40,634 bases of DNA, from NCBI GenBank assembly GCA_028714235.1, contig JAQTMQ010000009.1:1-40634 (forward strand), in the 5' to 3' direction. Below, piece by piece: positions 7,930-14,944 of the stretch; the stretch's first letter is position 1; each line of letters starts with the position of its first letter. A program made the position numbers and the translations under genes. The notes under the pieces are model-generated. The model searched no databases. It saw only the letters and a program-made list of their open reading frames with translations, and had not been told where the DNA came from. Origin of the DNA: Candidatus Iainarchaeum sp. Lineage in GTDB: Archaea > Micrarchaeota > Micrarchaeia > Burarchaeales > Fermentimicrarchaeaceae.

Positions 7930-7934
7930 TTTTT
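7930..7934 (+). terminator. Short T-run after tRNA-Arg
   Basis: Five thymines follow the tRNA 3' end by seven bases, a minimal archaeal terminator. The next gene starts only 14 bases further on, so read-through is likely. Confidence 0.3.
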
Positions 7935-7947
7935 CAGCGGTCGTCTA

Positions 7948-8709
7948 ATGGCAATGGATTTGCTTGACGCGCTTCGCGCGGCGGTTTCCGATTCGGTCAG
8001 GGGAAAGCGCGCCGCGGGAGTCCTGTTTTCCGGCGGGCTTGACAGCTCCGTCCTCGCGTTCCTCGCCGGGGAATGCAACCCCGCCACGCTGCTTTACGCC
8101 GCGGGAGTCAAGGGCTCCGAGGACCTGGCCGAAGCAGGGGCGGTCGCGAGGCTGCTCGGGATGGAGTTGCGCGAAGTGGTTTTGGGCGACGCGGACTTGG
8201 CGCGCCTGTTCCGCGAAGCGGGGGAAATCACCGGCGAAAAAAACGTGATGAAGCTGGAGCTCGCCCTCGCCCTGCTCGCGCTGTGCGGGAAGGCGAAGGC
8301 GGACGGAGTCAAAACCCTGCTTTCGGGTTCCGGGGCGGAAGAGCTGTTTTTGGGCTACGCGTACCACTTGGCCGAAAAGAACCGGGGGGGCGACCTGGAG
8401 GCGCTCCGGAAAAGCGAGCTTGCCGGGCTCCGGGGGAAAGACCTGTCGCGCGGCGAAAAGGTCGCGGAACGCTGCGGCGTGACCCTCCTCCTGCCGTTCC
8501 TTGACGCGCGCGTCGTTTCCTCGGCGCTCTCGGTTCCCGCCCAAAGGAATTTCGGGCGCGGCGAAAACAAGCTCGTCTTGCGGGATGCGGCGAGGCGCCT
8601 GGGCGTCCCGGAAAAGGCGTGCTCGCGGCCGAAGCGGGCGATGCAGTACGGCTCCGGCGTGCACGCCCGCCTCCGCGCGCTGCTCCGAACGAATGCGATA
8701 AACCCTTAA
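7948..8709 (+). CDS. Stand-alone asparagine-synthetase-type ATP-PPase
   Basis: A 253-residue protein matching the C-terminal AMP-forming domain of asparagine synthetase B. The PP-loop SGGLDSS is at 28-34. The domain continues with LLSGSGAEELFLGY, typical of the (G/A)xGADELF region, then LPFLDARVVSSALSVP and a late RPKRAMQYGSG. The N-terminal class II glutaminase domain (start Met-Cys) is absent, and no such gene is seen nearby. The enzyme would need free ammonia, a separate amidotransferase or a different nucleophile. The open frame begins 25 bases after tRNA-Arg, so it may be co-transcribed with the tRNA. The first ATG is at 7948; another in frame follows at 7954. Confidence 0.85.
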   Translation: MAMDLLDALRAAVSDSVRGKRAAGVLFSGGLDSSVLAFLAGECNPATLLYAAGVKGSEDLAEAGAVARLLGMELREVVLGDADLARLFREAGEITGEKNVMKLELALALLALCGKAKADGVKTLLSGSGAEELFLGYAYHLAEKNRGGDLEALRKSELAGLRGKDLSRGEKVAERCGVTLLLPFLDARVVSSALSVPAQRNFGRGENKLVLRDAARRLGVPEKACSRPKRAMQYGSGVHARLRALLRTNAINP

Positions 8710-8712
8710 AAA
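8706..8712 (+). promoter_or_regulatory. TATA-like element for the 8751 gene
   Basis: The run ttaaaaa overlaps the stop of the preceding gene and would set a transcript start near 8735, between the ATP-PPase and the membrane-anchored thioredoxin-like gene. Confidence 0.4.
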
Positions 8713-8750
8713 CCGGCGGTGCAAAACTTTTGAGCGGATTCGTGGACGCC

Positions 8751-9428
8751 ATGGACGAAAACGGTGACGGGGAAGAGGCGGGAAAAGGCGAAGTGGAGAT
8801 TCTGGGGATAATTTTCCCGAGGTGGGTCGCGCTACTCGCTGCCATCCTGCTCCTGGCCGCCCTCCTGCTGCTCCTCATGTACCTTCCCTCGGCGCTGTCG
8901 GCAGGCCGTTCCAGCCCCCCGGCGGCCGGGAACGTGGCCGGGGCGGCGTCGCCCTCCCCGGTTCCAACCCCGCAGCAAACGAATTTTTCGGTCAGCCCGC
9001 TCACCATCACTTACGCGGTTGACTCCGTGCCCACCCTGGTTTTCGGGTGCAGCCTGATGCGGGTCGGCACTTGGGCGGACCTTGAGTACATGGGGCTTGT
9101 TTCGCCCGGCATGGAAAGGCAGGGGATACTCAACGCGCTCTGCCAGGCGACGGGCAGGACGGTTTTCTGCGGGGAAAGCACGCAGGAGGCCGAGCCGGGC
9201 GTTTACGACACGGGCATGCCGGACTGCTTCAACGCGACCGGAAAAATCCCGGTCATCGCGTTCCATTCCCCGTCATGCCCGGGATGCGCGGCGCAGAAGC
9301 CCGTGCTCCAGGCATTGATGCGGGATTTCGGCGGCGAGCTTGAGATGCGGTACGTTTGCGCGCCGATAGACCAAAACGATTCCGCGCTCTGCGCCTCGGC
9401 CGTGGGCGCCGGGCAGTTTGACGAATGA
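8751..9428 (+). CDS. Membrane-anchored thioredoxin-like protein, unusual domain order
   Basis: A 225-residue protein. An acidic cytoplasmic start is followed by one membrane helix (WVALLAAILLLAALLLLLMY), a Ser/Pro linker and an extracytoplasmic domain. Near the front of that domain is VPTLVFGCSLMRVG, which resembles the cis-proline strand found late in DsbA/thioredoxin folds. Later comes IPVIAFHSPSCPGCAAQ with the redox pair Cys176 and Cys179, normally found early, then a helix and RYVCAP. The protein stops soon after, at GAGQFDE. The order is therefore reversed relative to ordinary thioredoxins. The ATG at 8751 is used; a GTG at 8742 is also compatible with the TATA element. The neighbour at 9457 shares the VFGC motif. 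Confidence 0.75.
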   Translation: MDENGDGEEAGKGEVEILGIIFPRWVALLAAILLLAALLLLLMYLPSALSAGRSSPPAAGNVAGAASPSPVPTPQQTNFSVSPLTITYAVDSVPTLVFGCSLMRVGTWADLEYMGLVSPGMERQGILNALCQATGRTVFCGESTQEAEPGVYDTGMPDCFNATGKIPVIAFHSPSCPGCAAQKPVLQALMRDFGGELEMRYVCAPIDQNDSALCASAVGAGQFDE

Positions 9429-9456
9429 CGCTTGGCTCGCTTAAGGGGGTTTTTTG

Positions 9457-10488
9457 ATGGAAGGCAACGCTTCGGACGACAGCCGCAGGGGCGCGGGATT
9501 GAAGGCGGCCGTGCCTTACGCGGCGCTTGCCGTGTCTCTGGTTGCGTTGCTCATGCTCGCTTGCGTGATTCTCGGCGCGGCCGCCGGCCCGGGCCCGGGC
9601 GCGACGCCCACCCCGACTCCCGCGCCTACGGGGGAACCGGGTCCGCACGCGACGCCGGTCCATTCGCTTGGCGAGGCGAAAAAATACGTCGCGCGGGTGA
9701 TGGCGAGCTACAGCGACATGATTTACGCGGAAGTCCCGACGCCCGCGTTCAACCCGGCGGACGGGCAGTGGGAGGCCGTCGTGACGATGTACAGGAACAA
9801 CGTCACGCAGCGCGCCTTCCTGAAGATAAACGATTCGCCGGCCTTGCTGCTCGACAAGGCGTACCTCGAGGGGCCCAAGCCGCCCCTCATCTCGGAAAAC
9901 TGGGTCGTCGCGAACGGCACGCTTAGGATTGCCGGAAAGATTGCGTGCACGCCGGACGCGGGCTGCGGCAACGAGACGTGCGTGTGGGAGTTCGCGGACC
10001 CGTACGACAGGTTCAGCATCGCGGCCGAGGACAGGATGGACGCGTTCGTCGCCGCGCACAACGACACGGTTTCGTTCACCTACCGGGTCCTGCTCGCGCA
10101 GTCGCTCATCCTTGAGAACAGCTACGGGCGCGTTGACGTGGAAAGGATTTCGTACTACTTCGTCTGCGCCCAGGAGCAGGGGCTGCTTGCGCCGCTGAAG
10201 CGGTGCGCGCTCGGCAGGTACAGGGAGAAAGGCGTTGACGCCCCGCTTTCCGAAGCCGAGCTCGACGCCTGCCTTCCGGAAGGGCTGGACAGCGGGGCGT
10301 TCGGCTCGTGCGTCGAAACGGCTTACGCGCGCATCGCTTCCGACAAGACGCTTGCGGAAACGTACCTTGGCGTGAATTCGCTTACCACTCCGAGCGTGGT
10401 TTTCGGCTGCCAGTACCGGGTGCACCCGTCCTACCTTGAAGTCGGGTTCTGCGCGGTGAGCCCGGACGCGCACTGCCAGGCAGATTGA
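9457..10488 (+). CDS. Membrane-anchored DsbA/thioredoxin-like protein
   Basis: A 343-residue protein with an N-terminal membrane helix (YAALAVSLVALLMLACVIL) and a Pro/Thr-rich linker. The exported domain is cysteine rich. The C-terminal half looks like the helical part of a DsbA-type fold (YYFVCAQEQGLLAPLKRC, DACLPEGLDSG). It ends with TPSVVFGCQYRVHPSYLEVG, a cis-proline-type strand like VPTLVFGC in the gene before. No clean CxxC active site is seen, so it may be a non-catalytic or divergent thiol protein. The ATG at 9457 follows a good ribosome site, aaggggg at 9443-9449; the TTG just before it is rejected. It probably forms an operon with the 8751 gene (28 bases between them). Confidence 0.7.
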   Translation: MEGNASDDSRRGAGLKAAVPYAALAVSLVALLMLACVILGAAAGPGPGATPTPTPAPTGEPGPHATPVHSLGEAKKYVARVMASYSDMIYAEVPTPAFNPADGQWEAVVTMYRNNVTQRAFLKINDSPALLLDKAYLEGPKPPLISENWVVANGTLRIAGKIACTPDAGCGNETCVWEFADPYDRFSIAAEDRMDAFVAAHNDTVSFTYRVLLAQSLILENSYGRVDVERISYYFVCAQEQGLLAPLKRCALGRYREKGVDAPLSEAELDACLPEGLDSGAFGSCVETAYARIASDKTLAETYLGVNSLTTPSVVFGCQYRVHPSYLEVGFCAVSPDAHCQAD

Positions 10489-10504
10489 AAGGGGCGGGCT
10501 TGCC

Positions 10505-11182
10505 TCAGGCGTCGAGGGCCTCTATCAGCTCGTTCAAGTCCACTTCGGTGTTCACGCAGCCGGACTTGCGGAGCATGACCGCATGCAGCGGCGCGGAATT
10601 TCCCTTGAACGCGTCCGAGGCGAGCTGGATTTCCTTGTAGCACGCCACGCCCACGATTGCCTTGGGCTTGATTCTCGCGGCGATGTTGACGACCTGCGAG
10701 CCGCCGCCCACCATGTACCACTTCATGCCGCGCTTCTCGCATTCCGCGGTGATTTTCGCGATCACGCAGGCGCCGCATTTCCTGCAGTGGTAGCCGTCCT
10801 CGTCGACTTCCGCCCTGCACGCCTTCGCGTTCCGGAGGCAGTGCGGGATGAACACGACGCGCTCGCTTTTCGGGACGCGCGCGAAAAGCTCCTTGCTGAT
10901 GTTGTTCTGCACCTGGACCGTGGTGTAATGCACCCACTTCTCGTCCACGACGCCCGTCTTCTTGACGACGTCCTCCACGATGGTGCTCGCGGGAGTGTTC
11001 AGCCCGACCATGAGCGCCCTCGAAATCAGCGACTTTATGCGGCGCCGCATGTCGTCGACGTCCTCTTTCACGCCGACCTTCACTTCCCTCTTCTCCGGGG
11101 CGGCCGCCGGCACGGGGCCCCCGGCCTCCGCTACGCCGACCACGGTAACGGATTCCTCGCGCAATATTTCTTCTTCCGCCAT
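10505..11182 (-). CDS. DUF116 family protein
   Basis: A 225-residue protein matching the DUF116 family of archaea and some bacteria, whose role is not established. Characteristic elements are FIPHCLRNAKACRA, the cysteine cluster YHCRKCGACVIAKITAECEK, the glycine-rich MVGGGSQVVN, VGVACYKEI, and the closing KSGCVNTEVDLNELIEAL. The conserved cysteines suggest a metal or Fe-S site. Residues 1-45 are a variable acidic, alanine/proline-rich extension. It lies six bases downstream of fibrillarin on the same strand and so is probably in the same transcript. It is convergent with the DsbA-like gene. Confidence 0.87.
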   Translation of the reverse strand: MAEEEILREESVTVVGVAEAGGPVPAAAPEKREVKVGVKEDVDDMRRRIKSLISRALMVGLNTPASTIVEDVVKKTGVVDEKWVHYTTVQVQNNISKELFARVPKSERVVFIPHCLRNAKACRAEVDEDGYHCRKCGACVIAKITAECEKRGMKWYMVGGGSQVVNIAARIKPKAIVGVACYKEIQLASDAFKGNSAPLHAVMLRKSGCVNTEVDLNELIEALDA

Positions 11183-11188
11183 CGCAAA

Positions 11189-11854
11189 TCAACCCTTGAA
11201 GGACAGGTGCAGGAACAGGTGGTGCCTGTCGAACGGCTCGAGCCCGAGCCTCTGCCTCACCTCAAACGCGGCCGAAAGCCGCCCGATTGCCTCCTCGTAG
11301 ACCTCGGAGGGCCGCCTTGAGACGTCGATGCTTTGCGCCTTGACCGCCATGAGCGCGCTCCCTCCCGCCTTCAGGAACATGCGCGCGTTCGAAAGCATTA
11401 TCTCGGCTTGCGACGGGTCGGCTACGTCCTCGTAAATTATGTCCACTTTTCCCTTAATATATTCCGCGTACTGCCCGGGCTGCCTCGCGTCGCCCATTAT
11501 CGGGACCATGTTCTCGCGCGCCATCGCGACGTTCAGGAGGTCGCGCATCGAGCGCGGCGCGAACTCGACGCAGTAGACCGCGCCCTTCGGCCCCACGATG
11601 TCGGAAACGTGGCTCGCCGTCGTGCCGCTCGCCGCGCCGAGGTAGAGGACCCTTGAGCCGGGGGCGACCGGAAGCACGCCCAGGCCCTTGAGGATTGCGG
11701 CGGAAAGCTTGCTCCTGAACGGGTCCCACGAGCGGTATTCCGCGCCCCTTTCGGAGTACAGCCGCTCTCCGTAAACGCGCCTTCCGGGCGCGAGGCTCTT
11801 CGTCGCGAGCATGCCGCGGAAACGGTACACGCCGGGAAATTTTTCTTCTGGCAA
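11189..11854 (-). CDS. flpA: Fibrillarin (C/D box snoRNP 2'-O-methyltransferase)
   Basis: The SAM-dependent methyltransferase of archaeal C/D ribonucleoproteins, which adds 2'-O-methyl groups to rRNA and tRNA under guide RNAs. Family signatures are clear: ATKSLAPGRRVYGERL, YRSWDPFRSKLSAAILKGL, the SAM loop VLYLGAASGTTASHVSDIVG, VYCVEFAPRSMRDLL, and IYEDVADPSQAEIML. The start is taken as TTG at 11854, giving 221 residues (MPEEKFPGVYRF...), with a GGAG about ten bases upstream. The first ATG (11812) would remove part of the conserved N-terminal strand. Further extension runs through tRNA-Lys and is not coding. Nop5, the usual neighbour, is not in this window. Confidence 0.92.
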   Translation of the reverse strand: MPEEKFPGVYRFRGMLATKSLAPGRRVYGERLYSERGAEYRSWDPFRSKLSAAILKGLGVLPVAPGSRVLYLGAASGTTASHVSDIVGPKGAVYCVEFAPRSMRDLLNVAMARENMVPIMGDARQPGQYAEYIKGKVDIIYEDVADPSQAEIMLSNARMFLKAGGSALMAVKAQSIDVSRRPSEVYEEAIGRLSAAFEVRQRLGLEPFDRHHLFLHLSFKG

Positions 11855-11880
11855 GGCATTCCAACTCCGGTAAGCGAAAA

Positions 11881-12031
11881 CGGGCCCGAGGGGATTTCCA
11901 TTCGTCCAAACCGTTTCGGGGGGTTTGGGCGGTGACGGACTAAGGGGGCGAAGCCCCCTTTGGCTGTCAATTTGAACCCCTGGCTTGCGGATTAAAAGTC
12001 CGCCACTCTGGCCAAGCTGAGTTACGGGCCC
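11881..12031 (-). tRNA. tRNA-Lys(TTT) with T-loop intron
   Basis: On the minus strand, exons 12031-11971 and 11894-11881 give a 75-base tRNA. The acceptor is GGGCCCG/CGGGCCC with G73. The D-arm ACTC/GAGT has loop AGCTTGGCCA. The anticodon stem GCGGA/TCCGC is perfect with anticodon TTT. The variable loop is AAGCC, and the T-arm is AGGGG-TTCAAAT-CCCCT. The T-arm closes only if 76 bases are removed from inside the T-loop. The anticodon loop itself is uninterrupted. Four thymines follow the 3' end. Confidence 0.9.
11895..11970 (-). other. 76-nt non-canonical intron at T-loop position 59/60
   Basis: The four bases AAAT occur at both ends, so the exact cut is ambiguous by a few bases. The best bulge-helix-bulge uses the T-stem as outer helix, TTCA (11976-11973) paired with TGGA (11901-11898) as the 4-bp middle helix with one wobble, and bulges AA^T on both sides. 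This places the intron between positions 59 and 60, a site known for archaeal non-canonical tRNA introns. Inside is a strong hairpin AAGGGGG-CTTCG-CCCCCTT (11942-11960) and a CCAAAC/GTTTGG stem. Confidence 0.8.
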
Positions 12032-12058
12032 GCCGCGGGGTAAAGTTGCCCACCCTGA

Positions 12059-12066
12059 ATTTAAAA
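12059..12066. promoter_or_regulatory. TATA element between tRNA-Lys and the 12090 gene
   Basis: The run atttaaaa reads as a TATA box both ways. Leftward the predicted start is about 12037, six bases before the tRNA-Lys 5' end. Rightward it is about 12088, making the ATG at 12090 leaderless. Confidence 0.55.
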
Positions 12067-12089
12067 GCCATGCGGGCAAATAATTGGCG

Positions 12090-12320
12090 ATGCTCCTGTA
12101 TTTTTACGACTTGAAGCTGCGCGTGAAGGACTACAACAAGCTGAAGCGCAGGTTCTACTACCATCTGGCGCGCTCCAGGCTCTCGTTCAAGCCGTGGAAG
12201 ACGAAGTCCGTGCTCCTCGTTGACGACGGGCTTGAGGCGGACGCGGACGCGTTTTTCAGGAAGTGGAGGCCGCACATCGTGTGCTTCAAGGCGCGCACGG
12301 ACGGGCTCGAGCGGCTTTGA
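12090..12320 (+). CDS. Small basic alpha/beta protein, unknown function
   Basis: A 76-residue protein I do not recognise. It opens with a strand (MLLYFYDLKL), then a strongly basic helix (YNKLKRRFYYHLARSR), a strand (KSVLLVDDG), an acidic-to-basic helix (ADADAFFRKWR) and a strand (HIVCFKART). This beta-alpha-beta order suggests a small ferredoxin-like fold and the basic helix suggests nucleic-acid contact; both are inference only. The ATG at 12090 fits a leaderless transcript from the TATA element at 12059-12066, so the TTG at 12084 is not used. It starts 58 bases from the tRNA-Lys 5' end on the opposite strand. Confidence 0.65.
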   Translation: MLLYFYDLKLRVKDYNKLKRRFYYHLARSRLSFKPWKTKSVLLVDDGLEADADAFFRKWRPHIVCFKARTDGLERL

Positions 12321-12341
12321 GCCGGCGCGTGGCGGCGGATA

Positions 12342-12350
12342 GTTTTTTTA
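12342..12350 (+). promoter_or_regulatory. TATA element for the PAS protein
   Basis: The run gttttttta precedes the ATG at 12388 by 38 bases, predicting a leader of about 15 bases. Confidence 0.45.
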
Positions 12351-12387
12351 AGGAGCGCGGGCCAACGTTAAACGCAGGGGCAATTGC

Positions 12388-13263
12388 ATGGGTGACGGCG
12401 AAGAGATTTACGTGCACGCCAAGGAGTTCGAGGCGCTTTTTGAGAACGCGGGCGACGCCCTGTTCGTGCTTGATGAAACGGGGAGGTTCACGTGGTGCAA
12501 CAAGGTCGCGCTTGACACGCTCGGCTTCGCGGAGCAGGAGCTGGTCGGAAAGGAGTTCGCCCGCATCATTTCTCCCGAAAGCGTAGAAAAGGCGAAGCAG
12601 GAGTTCGCCGTCCACATGCTGGGAAAATCGACCAAGCCGTACGAGCTTGCGGTCGTGACGCGGAAAGGCCGGAAGCTCCCCATTGAAGTCAATTCGGTCC
12701 CGGTCTTCGTCCGCGGAAAGGCGTCAGGGGTCGTGGGGATGGCGAGGAACCTCACGGAAATGAAAAAAATCGAGGCCGAGCTGGAGGAAAGCCGCGAGGA
12801 GTACTGCACGGTCCTGGAGACCACGGGCACGGCGGTGATGCTTAGCGATGAGGACATGACGATATCCCGCGTCAACGGCAGGTTCACGGAACTCACGGGG
12901 TATTCGAAGGAGGAGGTCGAGGGGAGGAAGAAGTGGAGCGAGTTGGTCGCTTCCCCGAGCGAACTGGAAAGGATGAAGGTGTACCACAAGCGCAGGATGG
13001 CGAACCCGGGCTCGGCCCCGAAAAGCTACCATTTCAGCCTGGTTGACAAGCAGGGCAACGTGAAGAACGTGCTCATCAGCGTCGAAGTCGTGCCCGGGAC
13101 GAGGAAAAGCGTTTCCTCGATGATTGACGTCACCGAGAGGAAGAGGGTTGAGGACGCAATCAAGAGCATGCACGAGGAGAGGGACAGGGAGCTCGGCAGG
13201 CTGAAGGCCCGCGTTGCGGAGCTTGAAGCCGAAAGGAGGAAGGAGGGGGCTAGCCGCTCCTGA
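12388..13263 (+). CDS. Double PAS-domain signalling protein without an output domain
   Basis: A 291-residue soluble protein. PAS domain 1 spans about residues 12-125 (FEALFENAGDALFVLDETGR, LGFAEQELVGK, closing GVVGMARNLTEMKK). PAS domain 2 spans about 135-255 (TAVMLSDEDMTISRVNGRF, ELTGYSKEEVEGR, closing SMIDVTERKRVED). A charged coiled coil of some 35 residues ends the protein. No histidine kinase, GGDEF or DNA-binding domain is present, so it must act through a partner. Neither PAS core shows an obvious haem or flavin cysteine, so the ligand is unknown. The gene overlaps the convergent MetRS gene by 14 bases at the 3' ends. Confidence 0.88.
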   Translation: MGDGEEIYVHAKEFEALFENAGDALFVLDETGRFTWCNKVALDTLGFAEQELVGKEFARIISPESVEKAKQEFAVHMLGKSTKPYELAVVTRKGRKLPIEVNSVPVFVRGKASGVVGMARNLTEMKKIEAELEESREEYCTVLETTGTAVMLSDEDMTISRVNGRFTELTGYSKEEVEGRKKWSELVASPSELERMKVYHKRRMANPGSAPKSYHFSLVDKQGNVKNVLISVEVVPGTRKSVSSMIDVTERKRVEDAIKSMHEERDRELGRLKARVAELEAERRKEGASRS

Positions 13264-14911
13264 GCGCGGCCTCCATTTCCGCAACCTTCTCGTCGCCCAC
13301 TTTCTCGAACAGGGGCTTTGCCTCCTTGAGCTCCGCCCCCGGCGCGAGGAGCTCGCGGGCCGCATCCTCCCACGCGGGCCTGCCCGCTTCCAGGCCGAGC
13401 AATTCCGCAATCTTTTTCGCCGTGAACGGGAGGAAGGGCGAGCAGAGGATTGAGAGCGCGGCCACTCCGCGCAGGCAGACGTAAATGCAGTTCCCGGCCT
13501 TCGCCGCGTCCTTCTCCTTCCACGGCTCCTTGTCCGAAAGGTACTTGTTGAATTCCGCGGAAAGCGCGAGCAGCTCCTCCTGCGCCTTCCTTAGCTCGAT
13601 TGAGTCGAGGAGCCGGCCAATCGACTCTTTCCTTTCCTCCAAATGCAAGAGCATTTCCTTGTCGCGCGCGTCCAGGCCCTCCGGCTTTGGGACCTTCGAG
13701 CCGCATATTTTTTTCGAGAGGACGAGCGTGCGGTGGATGAAGTTGCCGAAGTTGGCTACGAGCTCGTTGTTGATTTTCTGCTGGAAGTCCTTCCAGTAGA
13801 AGTCCGCGTCCTGCACGTCGTAGCCGGTGATGGCGGTCTCGTAGTAGCGGAGATAGTCTGGCGGGAACTCGCGGAGGAACGACTCGAGGGAAACGAACCA
13901 GTTCCTGCTTTTCGAGAACTTCCTGCCTTCGAGGTTCAGGTAGCCGCGCGTGGGAATCGCGAACGGGAGGTTATACCCCCCGACTCCCATGAGCATCGCG
14001 GGCCAGAAGAGGTAGTGGTGGTAAACGATGTCTTTCCCTATGAAGTGGTAGATTCTCGTCTCCGGGTTCTGCCAGTAGTCCTCCCACTTCCTCCCGCTTG
14101 CCTTCGCCCACGCTTTCGTGGACGAGACGTATCCTATGGGCGCGTCAAACCAGACGTAGAACACCTTGCCCGTTTCCCCCGGGACGGGAACGCCCCACTC
14201 CATGTCGCGCGAAATGTCCCAGTCAGCCAAGCCCTCCTTCACCCAGTTGGAGACGTAGTTCACGACTTCTTCCTGCAGCTCCTTGTTTTCCCCGAGCCAC
14301 TTGGCGAGCTTTACCGAGAAGGCGGAAAGCTTGAGGAAGTAGTGGAGGGACGTCCTCCGGACGGGCGGGGTCTTGCACGTGATGCACCTGGGCTTCAGGA
14401 GCTCTCCCGCGTGAAGCGCCCTGCCGCACGCCTCGCAGTAATCCGAGTAAACCCCTTCCGCCGCGCAATGCGGGCAGGTCCCGACGACGAAGCGGTCGGG
14501 AAGGAAGCGGCTGCAGCTCGTGCAGTACGGCGCCTCCACCTCTTTCGTGTAGATGAAGCCGTTCTTCTTGAGCCCGTCGTAGAAGGCCTGCGTCGTCTCC
14601 CTGTTTTCCACGCTGCTCGTCCTGTGGAACACGTCGAAGGAGAAGCCGAGCTGCCTGAACTCGGACTCGTCTTTTGCGTGGTACCCGTCCACGAACTCCT
14701 GCGGCTTGAGGCCCGCCTTCTCGGCGGCCGCGACCACGGGCGTGCCGTGCTCGTCGGTCGCGCAAACGTAGACCGCGTCCCTTCCCCTGAGGCGCTGGTA
14801 TCGCGCGAAAACGTCCGCGGGAAGGTAGGTGGAGCGTATGTGCCCCAGGTGAAGCGGCCCGTTCGCGTAAGGCAGGGCAGCGGTAATGAGAATCCTTTCC
14901 AGAAAAACCAC
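13250..14911 (-). CDS. metG: Methionyl-tRNA synthetase
   Basis: A class I synthetase of 553 residues that charges tRNA-Met. The HIGH motif appears as PYANGPLHLGHIRSTYLPAD. The KMSKS loop is KFSKS, in LEGRKFSKSRNW. Four CxxC pairs lie between them (CTSC, CPHC, CEAC, CITC), the double zinc knuckle of the archaeal and E. coli type. The all-alpha anticodon-binding domain follows. The C-terminal EMAP-like tRNA-binding domain found in many MetRS proteins is absent; archaea often encode it separately. The start is GTG at 14911; no ATG fits before the conserved ILITAALPYANG. TrpRS ends 33 bases upstream, so the two are probably co-transcribed. Confidence 0.95.
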   Translation of the reverse strand: MVFLERILITAALPYANGPLHLGHIRSTYLPADVFARYQRLRGRDAVYVCATDEHGTPVVAAAEKAGLKPQEFVDGYHAKDESEFRQLGFSFDVFHRTSSVENRETTQAFYDGLKKNGFIYTKEVEAPYCTSCSRFLPDRFVVGTCPHCAAEGVYSDYCEACGRALHAGELLKPRCITCKTPPVRRTSLHYFLKLSAFSVKLAKWLGENKELQEEVVNYVSNWVKEGLADWDISRDMEWGVPVPGETGKVFYVWFDAPIGYVSSTKAWAKASGRKWEDYWQNPETRIYHFIGKDIVYHHYLFWPAMLMGVGGYNLPFAIPTRGYLNLEGRKFSKSRNWFVSLESFLREFPPDYLRYYETAITGYDVQDADFYWKDFQQKINNELVANFGNFIHRTLVLSKKICGSKVPKPEGLDARDKEMLLHLEERKESIGRLLDSIELRKAQEELLALSAEFNKYLSDKEPWKEKDAAKAGNCIYVCLRGVAALSILCSPFLPFTAKKIAELLGLEAGRPAWEDAARELLAPGAELKEAKPLFEKVGDEKVAEMEAALRSG

Positions 14912-14944
14912 CTTTGAAGGAAAAGATTGGGGGGTTTCGGGTTT

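Noticed and set aside
8751-9457. Frameshift joining the two thioredoxin-like genes into one
   Set aside because: All three frames are closed between 9429 and 9456, the second gene has its own ribosome site and its own membrane helix, and the domain order would still be odd.
11855-12079. N-terminal extension of fibrillarin up to an in-frame start at 12079
   Set aside because: This stretch is the tRNA-Lys gene read as protein. The translated sequence has no fibrillarin similarity, and the family's conserved N-terminus begins near residue 1 of the shorter form.
12090-12320. Cas2-like protein
   Set aside because: The short ferredoxin-like layout is only a guess, and no CRISPR repeats or other cas genes are present.
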